DNA of 64,000 nucleotides from Aquabacter sp. L1I39 (GCF_017742835.1 NZ_CP072392.1:3036387-3100386); one strand, 5' to 3'; shown: positions 26,397 to 35,393, counted from the stretch's first letter. Numbers and translations: made by a program. The notes: generated by a model not told the origin, from the sequence alone.

Positions 26397-27785
26397 ATGT
26401 CCTTCACCCACCGCGTCGGTCCCAAGAGCTACGTCTTCGCTGATCTGAAGGACCTGATGGCCAAGGCCACGCCGCCCCGGTCCGGCGACATGCTGGCGGG
26501 CATCGCGGCGGCAAGTGCGGAAGAGAATGTGGCAGCCAAGATGTGCCTCGCCGAGGTGCCGCTGAAGGCCTTCCTCTCGGAAGCGCTCATTCCTTATGAG
26601 TCGGACGAGGTGACGCGGCTCATCCTGGATGCCCATGACGGGGCGGCCTTCGCGCCCGTCTCGACCTTGACCGTCGGCGACTTCCGCGACTTCCTCCTGT
26701 CGGAGGCTGCCACCCCGGCGGTGCTGGCGGCGCTGGCGGCCGGCCTGACGCCGGAAATGGTGGCGGCGGTATCCAAGATCATGCGCAACCAGGACCTGAT
26801 CCTGGTCGCCCGCAAGTGCCGGGTGGTGACGCGCTTCCGCAATACCATCGGTCTACCCGGCACCATGGCGGTGCGCCTTCAGCCCAATCATCCCACGGAT
26901 GACCTGGCGGGCGTGTCGGCCACCATCCTGGACGGCCTGCTCTATGGCTGCGGGGATGCGGTGATCGGCATCAACCCGGCGTCCGACAGCCTGCCGGTGA
27001 TCGACAAGCTGCTGCGGCTCATGGACCAGGTGATTACGCGGTTCGACATTCCGACCCAGAGCTGTGTCCTCACCCATGTCACCACCTCCATCGAGCTGAT
27101 GAACCGGGGCGCGCCGGTGGATCTGGTGTTCCAGTCCATCGCCGGGACGGAGGCCGCGAACCGCTCCTTCGGGGTCGATCTGGCGGTGCTGAAGGAAGGC
27201 CATGAGGCGGCCAAGTCCCTCAAGCGCGGGACGCTCGGCCAGAACGCCATGTATTTCGAGACGGGGCAGGGCTCGGCCCTCTCGGCCAATGCCCATCACG
27301 GCGTGGACCAGCAGACCTGCGAGGCGCGGGCCTATGCGGTGGCCCGGGTGTTCGAGCCGCTGCTGGTGAACACGGTCGTCGGCTTCATCGGCCCCGAATA
27401 TCTTTATGACGGCAAGCAGATCATCCGCGCCGGCTTGGAGGATCATTTCTGCGGCAAGCTGCTCGGTGTGCCGCTCGGCTGCGATGTCTGCTACACCAAC
27501 CATGCCGAGGCCGACCAGGACGACATGGATACGCTGCTCACGCTTCTGGCAGCGGCGGGCATCACCTACATTATGGGCATTCCGGGTGCGGATGACGTGA
27601 TGCTGAATTACCAGTCCACCTCGTTCCACGACGCTCTCTATGTGCGCGAGGTGTTCGGGCTGAAGCGGGCGCCGGAATTCGAGGCGTGGCTGGAGCGCAT
27701 GGGGATTACGGGCGCGGATGGAAAGCTCCTGCCGGCCAGCGGCAGCCATCCGCTGGTGGGCTTCGTGGCGGAGCGCGCGGCATGA
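26397..27785 (+). CDS. eutB: ethanolamine ammonia-lyase large subunit
   Basis: 462-residue catalytic subunit of the adenosylcobalamin enzyme that splits ethanolamine to acetaldehyde and ammonia. The TIM-barrel sequence includes LMDQVITRFDIPTQSCVLTH and GFIGPEYLYDGKQIIRAGLEDH-type segments (quoted in parts) of the family. The start at 26397 (MSFTHRVGPKSYVF) matches the family; 25 further residues are open upstream but unlikely. Its TGA overlaps the eutC ATG. No microcompartment or permease gene is beside it, so this is the simple cytosolic form that supplies nitrogen and carbon. Confidence 0.95.
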   Translation: MSFTHRVGPKSYVFADLKDLMAKATPPRSGDMLAGIAAASAEENVAAKMCLAEVPLKAFLSEALIPYESDEVTRLILDAHDGAAFAPVSTLTVGDFRDFLLSEAATPAVLAALAAGLTPEMVAAVSKIMRNQDLILVARKCRVVTRFRNTIGLPGTMAVRLQPNHPTDDLAGVSATILDGLLYGCGDAVIGINPASDSLPVIDKLLRLMDQVITRFDIPTQSCVLTHVTTSIELMNRGAPVDLVFQSIAGTEAANRSFGVDLAVLKEGHEAAKSLKRGTLGQNAMYFETGQGSALSANAHHGVDQQTCEARAYAVARVFEPLLVNTVVGFIGPEYLYDGKQIIRAGLEDHFCGKLLGVPLGCDVCYTNHAEADQDDMDTLLTLLAAAGITYIMGIPGADDVMLNYQSTSFHDALYVREVFGLKRAPEFEAWLERMGITGADGKLLPASGSHPLVGFVAERAA

Positions 27786-28561
27786 TCGACCGGGACCCCT
27801 GGCTCGCCTTCGCCCGCCACACGCCGGCCCGCATCGCGCTGGGGCGCACCGGTGCCAGCTTGCCTACCCACGAAGTACTGCGCTTCGCCCTCGCCCATGC
27901 CCAGGCCCGCGATGCGGTGCACACGCCGTTCGACGCTGTGGGGGTCACCTCGGCCATTGAGGGCCTCGGACTTCCCGTCATCGCGGCCTTGAGTGCCGCG
28001 CCGGCCCGCGATGTCTATCTGCGACGCCCGGATCTTGGCCGACGCCTGTCGCAGGAAAGCCGCGAGCAGCTCGCTGAGGCTGGAAAATCGGGCGGGTCCG
28101 TGGACCTCGCGCTCGTGGTGGCCGATGGCCTGTCCTCGGCGGCGGTGCATGCGCAGGCGGTGCCGTTCCTCGCCGCCCTGAAGCCCTGGATCGCGGCCGA
28201 GGGCTGGCGCCTGGCGCCCGTCGTGGTCGCCCGGCAGGCGCGCGTGGCGCTGGGGGACGAGGCAGGGGCGCTCCTGAAGGCGCGGGCAGTGGTAGTGCTG
28301 GTGGGCGAGCGGCCGGGTCTGTCCTCGCCGGACAGCCTCGGCCTCTATCTGACCTTCGATCCGAAGGCGGGCCGCTCGGACGCGGAGCGCAACTGCATCT
28401 CCAACGTGCGGGAGGTGGGCCTCCCCCACGCGGCGGCGGCCTTCAAGCTGGCCTGGCTCATCAAGGAAGCCTTCCGCCGTGGCCTCACGGGCGTGGACCT
28501 CAAGGATGAGAGCGACCTGCTGCTCTCGGATGGCCGCCCGCCGGCCCGGTTGCCGGGCTGA
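27782..28561 (+). CDS. eutC: ethanolamine ammonia-lyase small subunit
   Basis: 259-residue subunit that binds the cobalamin cofactor with EutB. Typical segments are TPARIALGRTGASLPT, RPDLGRRLS, VVADGLSS, GDEAGALLKARAVVVLVGE-like and LSSPDSLGLYLTFDP. The ATGA overlap with eutB gives coupled translation. The gene ends 14 bases from a convergent hypothetical gene. Confidence 0.95.
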   Translation: MIDRDPWLAFARHTPARIALGRTGASLPTHEVLRFALAHAQARDAVHTPFDAVGVTSAIEGLGLPVIAALSAAPARDVYLRRPDLGRRLSQESREQLAEAGKSGGSVDLALVVADGLSSAAVHAQAVPFLAALKPWIAAEGWRLAPVVVARQARVALGDEAGALLKARAVVVLVGERPGLSSPDSLGLYLTFDPKAGRSDAERNCISNVREVGLPHAAAAFKLAWLIKEAFRRGLTGVDLKDESDLLLSDGRPPARLPG

Positions 28562-28575
28562 CGGGCGCTTATGCC

Positions 28576-28956
28576 TCACACGGGCTCGACGGACACCACG
28601 CGATAGGTGTGCATCTGCTCGTCCTCGCGGATGGACACATATTCGCCGACCGTGAAGCGCTCATCGCCGAAACGGTATCCGGCCTCGTCGTCGTCCGTGC
28701 CGCTCACATCGTAATGGAAGGCCCAGCTGCCGCCTGGCCGGCGGACCAGATGGCCGATCTCGTCCGCCTCGCTCGGGCGGAAGCGCACCACGCGGCAGGC
28801 GTCCCGGTGCTTGGTCCAGAGCGTGGGCTCGATGCGCCCGCTCTCATCGAGTGGTGCCACGAAGGAATAGCCGAAGTCGCGGGCGCCCTGGGGATGGTCC
28901 TTCTCGCGGGCAAGCTCCAGGCGGATCTCGCGGAAATCGTCGGGCAACTGGCTCAT
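28576..28956 (-). CDS. conserved hypothetical protein
   Basis: 126-residue acidic soluble protein without signal or membrane segment. It begins LPDDFREIRLELAREKDHP, has a FGYSFVAPLD strand, a HYDVSGTDDDEAGYRFGDE acidic stretch and ends in a strand YRVVSVEPV. I recognise no catalytic motif; similar proteins of unknown function are frequent in Hyphomicrobiales as far as I recall. ATG at 28956 is the first good start. Confidence 0.7.
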   Translation of the reverse strand: MSQLPDDFREIRLELAREKDHPQGARDFGYSFVAPLDESGRIEPTLWTKHRDACRVVRFRPSEADEIGHLVRRPGGSWAFHYDVSGTDDDEAGYRFGDERFTVGEYVSIREDEQMHTYRVVSVEPV

Positions 28957-29147
28957 GGCGCTGTTTCTCCTCGGCTCTGGCCCATTCGGGCTGCGGATCC
29001 ACCCATCGGCGCGTCCTTGGGCGGCGTGGCATCGGTGCGCCGCGCTTGTGTCTCGCGCGCCATTCCGACCATGCCGGAGATGGACCGCAAGAGAAAGCGG
29101 GGCCTTGATCTGTCGCAATGACGAAATGGGGATGTGTTTATGATATG

Positions 29148-29159
29148 TTAAGATCTTAA
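29148..29159. promoter_or_regulatory. perfect 12-bp palindrome upstream of phasin-like gene
   Basis: TTAAGATCTTAA lies 17 bases before the ATG at 29176 in the only AT-rich patch for kilobases, next to TATGAT/TATGTT sequences that could serve as a -10 box. Its position fits an operator or a start-site-proximal regulatory site; the binding protein is unknown. Confidence 0.45.
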
Positions 29160-29175
29160 GTCAGGGAGATCGACC

Positions 29176-29568
29176 ATGAGTGACTCTCCGCTGTTCCAGC
29201 CCTTTACCGGCTGGGGGACGGGCAGCATGCCTCAGATGCCTTTCAAGCTGCCCGATGCTACCGCTGGCGCCGCTTGGCCCATGACCTTCGCGCGGACCTA
29301 TTGGGTGGACCTGCCCATGGCCCTCGCCACCCATTGGCAGCGCTTCGTCGCCGGCCAGGTGCAGGAACAGGGGCGCCTGTTCGCGGAACTGTCCAAGGTG
29401 GAAAATCCCGGCGTCGCCTTTTCCAAGGAAATGGCCTTCCTCCAGCAGTCCACCCTCGCGGTGGGGGCCGAAATGATGGAACTGGCGGAGCTGTGCCAGG
29501 AGAAGCTGCTCAACCCAGCTCATGCGGACACGCCCGCCGAGGCACCGACCCTCCAGCAGGCGGCCTGA
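29176..29568 (+). CDS. phasin-like small protein
   Basis: 130-residue protein with a Pro/Gly-rich N-terminus (1-35) and an amphipathic helical region (about 40-112, containing TYWVDLPMALATHWQRFVA, then QVQEQGRLFAELSKV). That pattern resembles phasins, which coat polyhydroxyalkanoate granules. No PHA synthase gene is nearby, so the call rests on character only. The ribosome site GGGAG is 9 bases ahead of ATG 29176. It runs convergent with the exporter gene. Confidence 0.5.
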   Translation: MSDSPLFQPFTGWGTGSMPQMPFKLPDATAGAAWPMTFARTYWVDLPMALATHWQRFVAGQVQEQGRLFAELSKVENPGVAFSKEMAFLQQSTLAVGAEMMELAELCQEKLLNPAHADTPAEAPTLQQAA

Positions 29569-29583
29569 CCTTCCGCCCGGCCG

Positions 29584-30465
29584 TCATGCGGGGGCGGCCG
29601 GCGGAGCGCGGTTGCGGGCCGACAGGCTTGAGCCGATGGAGGCCGCCATCACGCAGGCGATGGCGATCCATTGGCTGAGGCTCAGCCGCTCGCCCAGGAT
29701 GAGAAAGCCCGAGAGGGCGGCGCAGGCGGGCTCGCCGCTCATCAGGATCGAAAAGGTCTGGGCCGGCAGGCGCTTCAGGGCCATCATTTCCAACGAATAG
29801 GGGATGGCGCTGGATAGAAGCGCGATGCCCACTGCGATGGGCAAAATGTGCGGCGTCAGCAGCGCCGCGCCCGATTGGGCGATCCCCACCGGAAGCACCA
29901 CGCAACAGGCGATCACCATGCCGATGGCGGTCGCGGTGCCGGCGGGAACCACAGCGCTCGTGCGCTGGCCGAAGACGATATAGAGCCCCCAGCAGGCCCC
30001 CGCGAGGATGGCCAGCACGACGCCCAGTGCATCCAATGGGTCGGCGCCTCCATGAATGGGCAGCAGGATGGCCACCCCAACGACCGCCAGCGCCACATAG
30101 AGCCAGTCCGACGGCTTGCGCGAATTCAGCACCGCCACCGTGAGCGGGCCGAGGAACTCCAGCGCCACCGCGATGCCAATCGGGATGCGAGCGATGGCGA
30201 GGTAATAAAACAGGTTCATGAAGCCCAAGGTCGCCCCGTAGAGCAGAAGCGGGCGCCAGGCGTTGCCCTTTGGCAGCGCGCGCCAGGGGCGGAAGACCGC
30301 CAGCAGGATGAGGCTGGCGAACAGGATGCGCAGGGCCGAAGCTCCGGCGGCACCCACCAAGGGAAAGATCAGCTTGCCGAGGGCAGCGCCGATCTGCATG
30401 CAGCACATGGCCACAAATACGGCCAGAAGCGCAAGCCAGACGCCGCGCTGGGTGGAGGCAGGCAT
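29584..30465 (-). CDS. EamA/DMT-family exporter, RhtA-like
   Basis: 293-residue inner-membrane transporter with ten hydrophobic helices in two EamA repeats (about 10-140 and 150-285). The second repeat contains AIPYSLEMMALKRLPAQTFSILMSGEPACAAL, seen in RhtA-type threonine/homoserine exporters (segment given in part by its position, 225-256). It probably exports an amino acid or analogue. ATG at 30465 fits the first helix; a frame open to 30684 is rejected. The LysR gene next upstream is on the same strand. Confidence 0.82.
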   Translation of the reverse strand: MPASTQRGVWLALLAVFVAMCCMQIGAALGKLIFPLVGAAGASALRILFASLILLAVFRPWRALPKGNAWRPLLLYGATLGFMNLFYYLAIARIPIGIAVALEFLGPLTVAVLNSRKPSDWLYVALAVVGVAILLPIHGGADPLDALGVVLAILAGACWGLYIVFGQRTSAVVPAGTATAIGMVIACCVVLPVGIAQSGAALLTPHILPIAVGIALLSSAIPYSLEMMALKRLPAQTFSILMSGEPACAALSGFLILGERLSLSQWIAIACVMAASIGSSLSARNRAPPAAPA

Positions 30466-30610
30466 AAGACGACTCGAAAGACGGGCGTGTCGGCCCGAGG
30501 GGAAGGCCCGCGGAGAATGACGCGGTCGGCGCGGGACGCAAGCCCTTGAATCTTTGGCGGTGTCATCAAAGAGGATAAATGCGTCCAGCTGCGCGCCCAA
30601 GACGGCCTGT

Positions 30611-31546
30611 TCAGGCCGAGGCCGTGGCAAGTGCATCCGCAAGGCGCCGGGCCGGGGCGGGAAGGCGGACGAAATCCACCGCATAGAGGTTCAGGGTGCG
30701 CGACGCCCATGGGTCGGTGAGGGGAATGGCGGCAAGGCCGGTCTTGCCCAGCGCCTGGAAGGCCCCGCTCGCCATGACGCCAATGCCCATGCCGCACTCG
30801 ATCATCCGGCACATGGCGGACAGGCTGTTCACTTCCACCCTCTGGCGCAGCGCGCGGCGCGCCTCCCGTGCCTCGCGATTGAGGTTGATCTGGACCGTGC
30901 TCGAACCGCGCATGCCCACCTGCTCGAAGTCGAGCGTTTCCGCAAAGGCGACATCCGGTCGGTCGGCGAGGGGATGGTCGAGACGGGTGACCAGCACGAG
31001 CCGCTCTGCGCGATAGGGTCGGGAGGGAAGGTGGACGGCCGTCTCGCTTTCCCCGCAGATGCCGAGATCGGCCTCGCCCGCCAGAACCGCCCGTGCCACT
31101 TCCTGGCTGCTGCTCTGGTGAAGAGCGATGCGGATCTCGGGGTGGTCCGCAGCAAAGGCGGCGAGGTCCGCTGGCAGAAATTGCTCCACCGCCGAGGCAC
31201 TGGCCGCGAGCCTCACCCGGCCGCGCACGCCCTGAGAAAACTCGCCCAACGCGATGCGCAGCCGTTCCACCTCCACCAATATGTCGACGCCGTGCTCCAG
31301 CACCTGCGCCCCAAGATCGGTGGGGCGCACCCCACGGGCATGGCGCACCAGAAGCGGGCCTCCCAGCAGGCGCTCCAGTTCGCAGATGCGTCGGCTGAGG
31401 GCAGAGGCCGCGATATTCCCCCGCGCAGCAGCCCGGGCGATGCTTCCCGTCTCGCAGACGAGAACGAAGAGGTCGAGGGTGCCGAGATCGATCTGCCTCA
31501 AAAATGTGCGAGAAGGGGCGAGAGTGGGCATTTTGTGTGCAATCAT
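30611..31546 (-). CDS. LysR-family transcriptional regulator
   Basis: 311-residue regulator with an N-terminal winged helix-turn-helix (about 16-75, ARGNIAASALSRRICELERLLGG) and a periplasmic-binding-like effector domain. Two starts, 31546 (MIAHKMPTL) and 31531, have no clear ribosome site; the longer is given. It is divergent from the orotate phosphoribosyltransferase-like gene, with a T-N11-A palindrome in between, so it likely activates that operon. It may also control the exporter gene downstream. Confidence 0.88.
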   Translation of the reverse strand: MIAHKMPTLAPSRTFLRQIDLGTLDLFVLVCETGSIARAAARGNIAASALSRRICELERLLGGPLLVRHARGVRPTDLGAQVLEHGVDILVEVERLRIALGEFSQGVRGRVRLAASASAVEQFLPADLAAFAADHPEIRIALHQSSSQEVARAVLAGEADLGICGESETAVHLPSRPYRAERLVLVTRLDHPLADRPDVAFAETLDFEQVGMRGSSTVQINLNREAREARRALRQRVEVNSLSAMCRMIECGMGIGVMASGAFQALGKTGLAAIPLTDPWASRTLNLYAVDFVRLPAPARRLADALATASA

Positions 31547-31633
31547 GCGCTGCTGAGGCAGAGGTGGGCGGCGGGATCCGTTCGGCCTCCCTCGACGCAA
31601 AGTGTAGGCCGGGCCGGAGCGACGGCGCGGTGG

Positions 31634-31650
31634 CATCGCAAAATGCGATG
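31634..31650. promoter_or_regulatory. LysR-type operator (T-N11-A palindrome)
   Basis: CATCGCA-AAA-TGCGATG is a perfect inverted repeat whose inner T (31636) and A (31648) are separated by 11 bases, the classic LysR box. It is 88 bases from the LysR start and 83 bases before the divergent pyrE-like gene. Confidence 0.7.
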
Positions 31651-31732
31651 GCTCGGAAACGGATTTTGAACTTCTCGGCGGCGCGGACGCCCCCATAGGT
31701 TGCGGCCCCCTCCTTGCCGTGATCCTCCTGCC

Positions 31733-32410
31733 ATGTCCGAGCGCTCGCTTTCCTCTTCCGCCGCGCGTGTCGCGTCCATCCTGGTCGGGATCGGCGCAGT
31801 GCGGATCACCACCGGGCAACCCTTTGTCTACACGTCGGGCTGGGCAAGCCCGGTCTATGTGGACACCCGCCTCATCATGTCGGACGTAGGTTTGCGGACC
31901 GAAATCATGGATCTTGCGGCCGCTGCCATGGCGCCCGTGGTGGCGGACCATGGGGTGAATGCCCTCGTCGGCGCCGAAAGCTCGGGCATCGCCTTTGCCG
32001 CCTGGATTGCCGAGCGCCTGGCCTTGCCGCTGCTGTATCTGCGCAAGCGCCCCATGGGCTGGGGCCAGACGGCGCGCCTGGAGGGCCGCCTGCCGCCGCA
32101 TGCGCGCCTGATCTATGTGGACGACGTGACCACCGACGGCCGCTCCAAGCTCGCCGCCGCAAAGACCTTGCGCCAGGGCGATGCGGTGGTGGACGACGTT
32201 CTGGTCATCCTGGACTACGCCATCTATCCGCGCACGGCGGGTCTGGCCGATGCGGAGGCGCCGCGCATCCATGCGCTGACCCACTGGCCGGACCTCCTCG
32301 CCGCCCTGCGCGCCGAGGGGGCGTTGAGCCCTGAGGCGGAGCGGACGCTTGCCGCCTTCGATGCGGATCCGGTTCGCTGGTCATTGGAAAATGGCGGGGT
32401 GGGCGCATGA
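31733..32410 (+). CDS. orotate phosphoribosyltransferase-like protein in a catabolic operon
   Basis: 225-residue type I phosphoribosyltransferase. The PRPP motif is IYVDDVTTDGRSK (127-139) and the N-terminal hood (TTGQPFVYTSGWASPVYVD) is that of PyrE. The flexible loop reads LRKRPMGWGQ (103-112); the position of the catalytic Lys (Lys103 of the enteric enzyme, RKxxK) is Met108, which should weaken or change the reaction. Its TGA overlaps the start of a carbamoylase-type hydrolase (ATGA), and an amino-acid ABC transporter follows, so it probably serves pyrimidine, purine or hydantoin salvage rather than de novo UMP synthesis. Confidence 0.82.
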   Translation: MSERSLSSSAARVASILVGIGAVRITTGQPFVYTSGWASPVYVDTRLIMSDVGLRTEIMDLAAAAMAPVVADHGVNALVGAESSGIAFAAWIAERLALPLLYLRKRPMGWGQTARLEGRLPPHARLIYVDDVTTDGRSKLAAAKTLRQGDAVVDDVLVILDYAIYPRTAGLADAEAPRIHALTHWPDLLAALRAEGALSPEAERTLAAFDADPVRWSLENGGVGA

Positions 32411-33657
32411 GCGACCGCGCACAATTGGCCGCGGATCTCTTCGAGGAGATCCGTGCCCTCTCCGACGACGGTATCGGCGTCACCCGCGAGGCCTTCGGTC
32501 CGGGTGAGGAATTGGCCATGCAGGCGGTGGAGCGGTGGGCGGGCACGTTCGGCTTCACCGCTGCTCGCGACCGCTTCCAGAACTTGTGGCTGCGCCTGCC
32601 GGAAGACAATCGGGCTGACCCCCCGGTGGTGGTGGGCTCGCATCTGGATTCCGTGCCCCAGGGCGGCAATTTCGATGGCTTGGCCGGTGTGATCGCTGGC
32701 CTGCTTGTGCTGAAGGATCTCAAGGGCCGGGCGCGGCAGGCCCCGCCGGTGCGGGTGCTGGCACTGCGGGGCGAGGAAAGCGCCTGGTACGGCAAGGCCT
32801 ATACCGGCTCACTCGCCTTGACCGGGCAACTCCCCGCCGGTGCTCTCGCCTTGCGCCACCGAAGCGGCACGGGAACACTGGGCGAGGCCATGGCGCGCAG
32901 CGGCGTGGACGTGGATGCGGTCGCGCGCGGCGAGGCGCTGGTGGGGCCCCGCGACGTGGCGGCCTGGCTGGAACTCCATATCGAGCAAGGGCCAGTGATG
33001 ATCGCCCGGCAATGGCCGGCGGCGGTGGTGACGGGCATTCGCGGAAATATCCGCCACACCACGGTCACCTGCCGGGGCGAAGCGGGGCATTCGGGCGCCG
33101 TGCCGCGGTGGCTGCGCAAGGATGCGGTGCTGGCGGTGGCCGACCTGCTCTCCCGGCTCGATGAACACTGGCGTGTTCTGCTCCAGATGGGCATGGACCT
33201 GGTGATGACGGTGGGCATTCTGGGCACCGCGCCTCAGTCTCATGCGGTCTCGGTGATCCCGGGGGAAGCGCGCTTCAGCTTCGAGGTGCGCAGCCAGGAC
33301 AAGGACACGCTGGAGCGCTTCTACGACCTGATGCTCCAGGAATGCCAGGCTGTTGGGCAGGCGCGGGGCGTCACCTTCTCCTTCGATGACCGGCTCGTCT
33401 CCGCGCCGGCCACCATGGACAGCACCTGGATCGAGCGCATCGAGGCTGCCGGGCGCGCCATCGGGCAGCCGGTGGAGCGCATTCCCAGTGGGGCCGGGCA
33501 CGACGCTGCCGTCTTCGCCAATGCGGGCATTCCCGCCGCCATGGTCTTCGTGCGCAACGCGAATGGCTCGCACAATCCCGCCGAAGCCATGGAGATTGGC
33601 GACTTCCTGGCCGGCGTCGACCTGCTCCGCGCCGCGATTGTCGAGAGGCCGGTCTAG
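32407..33657 (+). CDS. M20-family Zn hydrolase, carbamoylase/ureidopropionase type
   Basis: 416-residue metallohydrolase of the hydantoinase/carbamoylase group (N-carbamoyl-L-amino-acid hydrolase, allantoate amidohydrolase, beta-ureidopropionase). Metal ligands are visible in GSHLDSVPQGGNFDG (His and bridging Asp), RGEES (Glu pair) and ELHIEQGP (His), and the C-terminal GAGHDAAVFA-NGSHNPAE supplies the last His. Residues CRGEAGHSGAVP form the dimer-domain recognition loop. The start overlaps the stop of the pyrE-like gene. The dihydropyrimidinase 10 kb away would supply N-carbamoyl substrates, a link I infer. Confidence 0.88.
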   Translation: MSDRAQLAADLFEEIRALSDDGIGVTREAFGPGEELAMQAVERWAGTFGFTAARDRFQNLWLRLPEDNRADPPVVVGSHLDSVPQGGNFDGLAGVIAGLLVLKDLKGRARQAPPVRVLALRGEESAWYGKAYTGSLALTGQLPAGALALRHRSGTGTLGEAMARSGVDVDAVARGEALVGPRDVAAWLELHIEQGPVMIARQWPAAVVTGIRGNIRHTTVTCRGEAGHSGAVPRWLRKDAVLAVADLLSRLDEHWRVLLQMGMDLVMTVGILGTAPQSHAVSVIPGEARFSFEVRSQDKDTLERFYDLMLQECQAVGQARGVTFSFDDRLVSAPATMDSTWIERIEAAGRAIGQPVERIPSGAGHDAAVFANAGIPAAMVFVRNANGSHNPAEAMEIGDFLAGVDLLRAAIVERPV

Positions 33658-33784
33658 GGCCGTTTCCATAGGTCAGTTGCATTTTACGCGTCACCGCTCC
33701 GAATTGGCCCATGGATTGCTTCTGGCTCAGCCAGCAACCATGGGTGCCGAACCCATTAACGGTGCAGAAGGGGTCCATTCCGTC

Positions 33785-34576
33785 ATGCTGTCGAAGCGCA
33801 GTTTCCTCGTCGCCCTCAGCCTTTCCTTCGCCACGCTCGCCGCCGGGAGCGCCATGGCGCAGAGCCAGCTGGACGACATCATGAAGGCCAAGGTGTTGAA
33901 GATCGGCGTGCCCACCGATTACCCGCCCTACGGCTTCGTGGGTCCGGACCTGCAGCCCATGGGCCTCGACATCGACGTGGCCAAGCTGATCGGTGAGAAG
34001 ATGGGCGTGAAGGCGGAACTGGTGCCGGTGGTCAGCGCCAACCGCATTCCCTATCTCCAGACCAAGAAGGTGGACCTTGTCGTCTCCACCCTCGGCCGCA
34101 ACGAAGAGCGGATGAAGATCATCGACTTCTCGGTGGCCTATGCGCCTTTCTATCAGGGCGTGTTCGCGCTGAAGACCACCAACATCAAGAGCTTCGATGA
34201 TCTCGCCGGCAAGACCGTCGCGGTCACCCGCGGTGCGATGGAAGACGAGATGCTGGCCAAGGTGGCGCCGCCCACCACCAATGTGAAGCGCTTCGAGGAC
34301 CAGGCCGCCACCACCGCCGCCTTTGCCGCCGGACAGACGGATGTGATCGCCACCAGCGTCTCCAATATCGGGGTGCTGGCCCAGAAGAACCCCAGCCTGG
34401 GCGTTGAATACAAGCTCCTGCTGCGTGACAGCCCCTGCTTCGTGGGCATCGCCAAGGGTGAGGACGCCCTGCGGGCCAAGGTGAACGAGATCCTGCTGGC
34501 CGCCAAGGCCGACGGAACGCTGGAGAAGCTCTCCCAAAAGTGGCTGAAGCGCGGGACGGGGGACCTGCCGCTCTGA
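33785..34576 (+). CDS. amino-acid ABC transporter, substrate-binding protein
   Basis: 263-residue periplasmic binding protein of SBP family 3. Signal peptide 1-24 (ALSLSFATLAAGSAMAQ, cleavage after AMA). Motifs LKIGVPTDYPPYGFVGPD, GLDIDVAKLIGEKMGV and RNEERMKIIDFSVAYAPFYQG place it with polar amino-acid receptors. The binding-site Arg/Asp pair typical of alpha-amino acids is not easily confirmed. Two permeases and an ATPase follow, separated by a strong hairpin that likely allows more binding protein than permease. Confidence 0.9.
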   Translation: MLSKRSFLVALSLSFATLAAGSAMAQSQLDDIMKAKVLKIGVPTDYPPYGFVGPDLQPMGLDIDVAKLIGEKMGVKAELVPVVSANRIPYLQTKKVDLVVSTLGRNEERMKIIDFSVAYAPFYQGVFALKTTNIKSFDDLAGKTVAVTRGAMEDEMLAKVAPPTTNVKRFEDQAATTAAFAAGQTDVIATSVSNIGVLAQKNPSLGVEYKLLLRDSPCFVGIAKGEDALRAKVNEILLAAKADGTLEKLSQKWLKRGTGDLPL

Positions 34577-34586
34577 GCCATCCCTG

Positions 34587-34620
34587 AGGCTGGGCCGGGT
34601 CGAGGGATCCGGCCCAGCCT
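34587..34620 (+). other. strong intercistronic hairpin
   Basis: AGGCTGGGCCGG (34587-34598) pairs perfectly with CCGGCCCAGCCT (34609-34620), 12 base pairs with a ten-base loop and no T tract. It lies 11 bases after the binding-protein stop and before the permease genes, where it would block 3' decay and set different protein levels. Confidence 0.7.
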
Positions 34621-34719
34621 GGGTGCGTCGCCTTTCCCCGTGAACGGGGCGGATGGCCGGCAGTGAGCCGATCCGATCCGTGCGGCGCCTGACCTTCTTC
34701 CGCCTTCCGGATCCGCCCC

Positions 34720-35382
34720 ATGCGCGTCGCACTCGATTTCTGGCCCCTTTTTGCCCAATGGCACTTGCTCCTGGTGGGCGCGGCCTGGACGCTGGGCCTG
34801 ACCGCCATTGCCACCATTCTTGGCTCGGTGATCGGGGTCGCCTGCGCCTGGGCGCGCGCCAAGGGGCCGCGGCCGCTTGCACTGGTCACCGCCGCTTATG
34901 TGGAGGTGATCCGCAACACCCCCTTCATCGTGCAGCTCTTCTTCATCTTCTTCGGCCTGCCGGCGGCGGGCGTGAAGCTGACCCCGCTCACAGCCTCCAT
35001 CCTGGCCATGACCATCAATCTGGGGGCCTATGCCACCGAGATCATCCGCGCCGGAATCATCTCGACGCCGCGCGGCCAGATCGAAGCGGGCGAGAGCCTG
35101 GCGCTGAGCCGGGTGCAGGTTTTCACCCATGTGATCCTGCCGCCCGCCTTGAAGCGGGTGTGGCCCGCGCTGGTGAGCCAGATCATCATCGTCATGCTGG
35201 GCTCGGCGGTGTGCGGGCAGATTTCCATGGAGGAACTGAGCCACGCCGCCAACCTGATCCAGAGCCGCAATTTCCGGGCCTTCGAGGCTTATATCGTGGC
35301 GACCGTGATCTATCTCGGCCTCGCCATCGCCGTGCGCCGCCTGCTCAACTGGGTCGGCCCGCGTTTCGTATTCGGACGCTAA
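34720..35382 (+). CDS. amino-acid ABC transporter permease 1
   Basis: 220-residue inner-membrane permease of the His/Glu/Gln/Arg/opine family. About five helices; the ABC-contact (EAA) loop is STPRGQIEAGESLALSRVQVF, followed by ILPPALKRVWPAL. Residues VEVIRNTPFIVQLFFIFFGLP are the family signature. It is paired with the permease 11 bases downstream. Confidence 0.92.
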   Translation: MRVALDFWPLFAQWHLLLVGAAWTLGLTAIATILGSVIGVACAWARAKGPRPLALVTAAYVEVIRNTPFIVQLFFIFFGLPAAGVKLTPLTASILAMTINLGAYATEIIRAGIISTPRGQIEAGESLALSRVQVFTHVILPPALKRVWPALVSQIIIVMLGSAVCGQISMEELSHAANLIQSRNFRAFEAYIVATVIYLGLAIAVRRLLNWVGPRFVFGR

Positions 35383-35393
35383 AGGAGGCGCGG

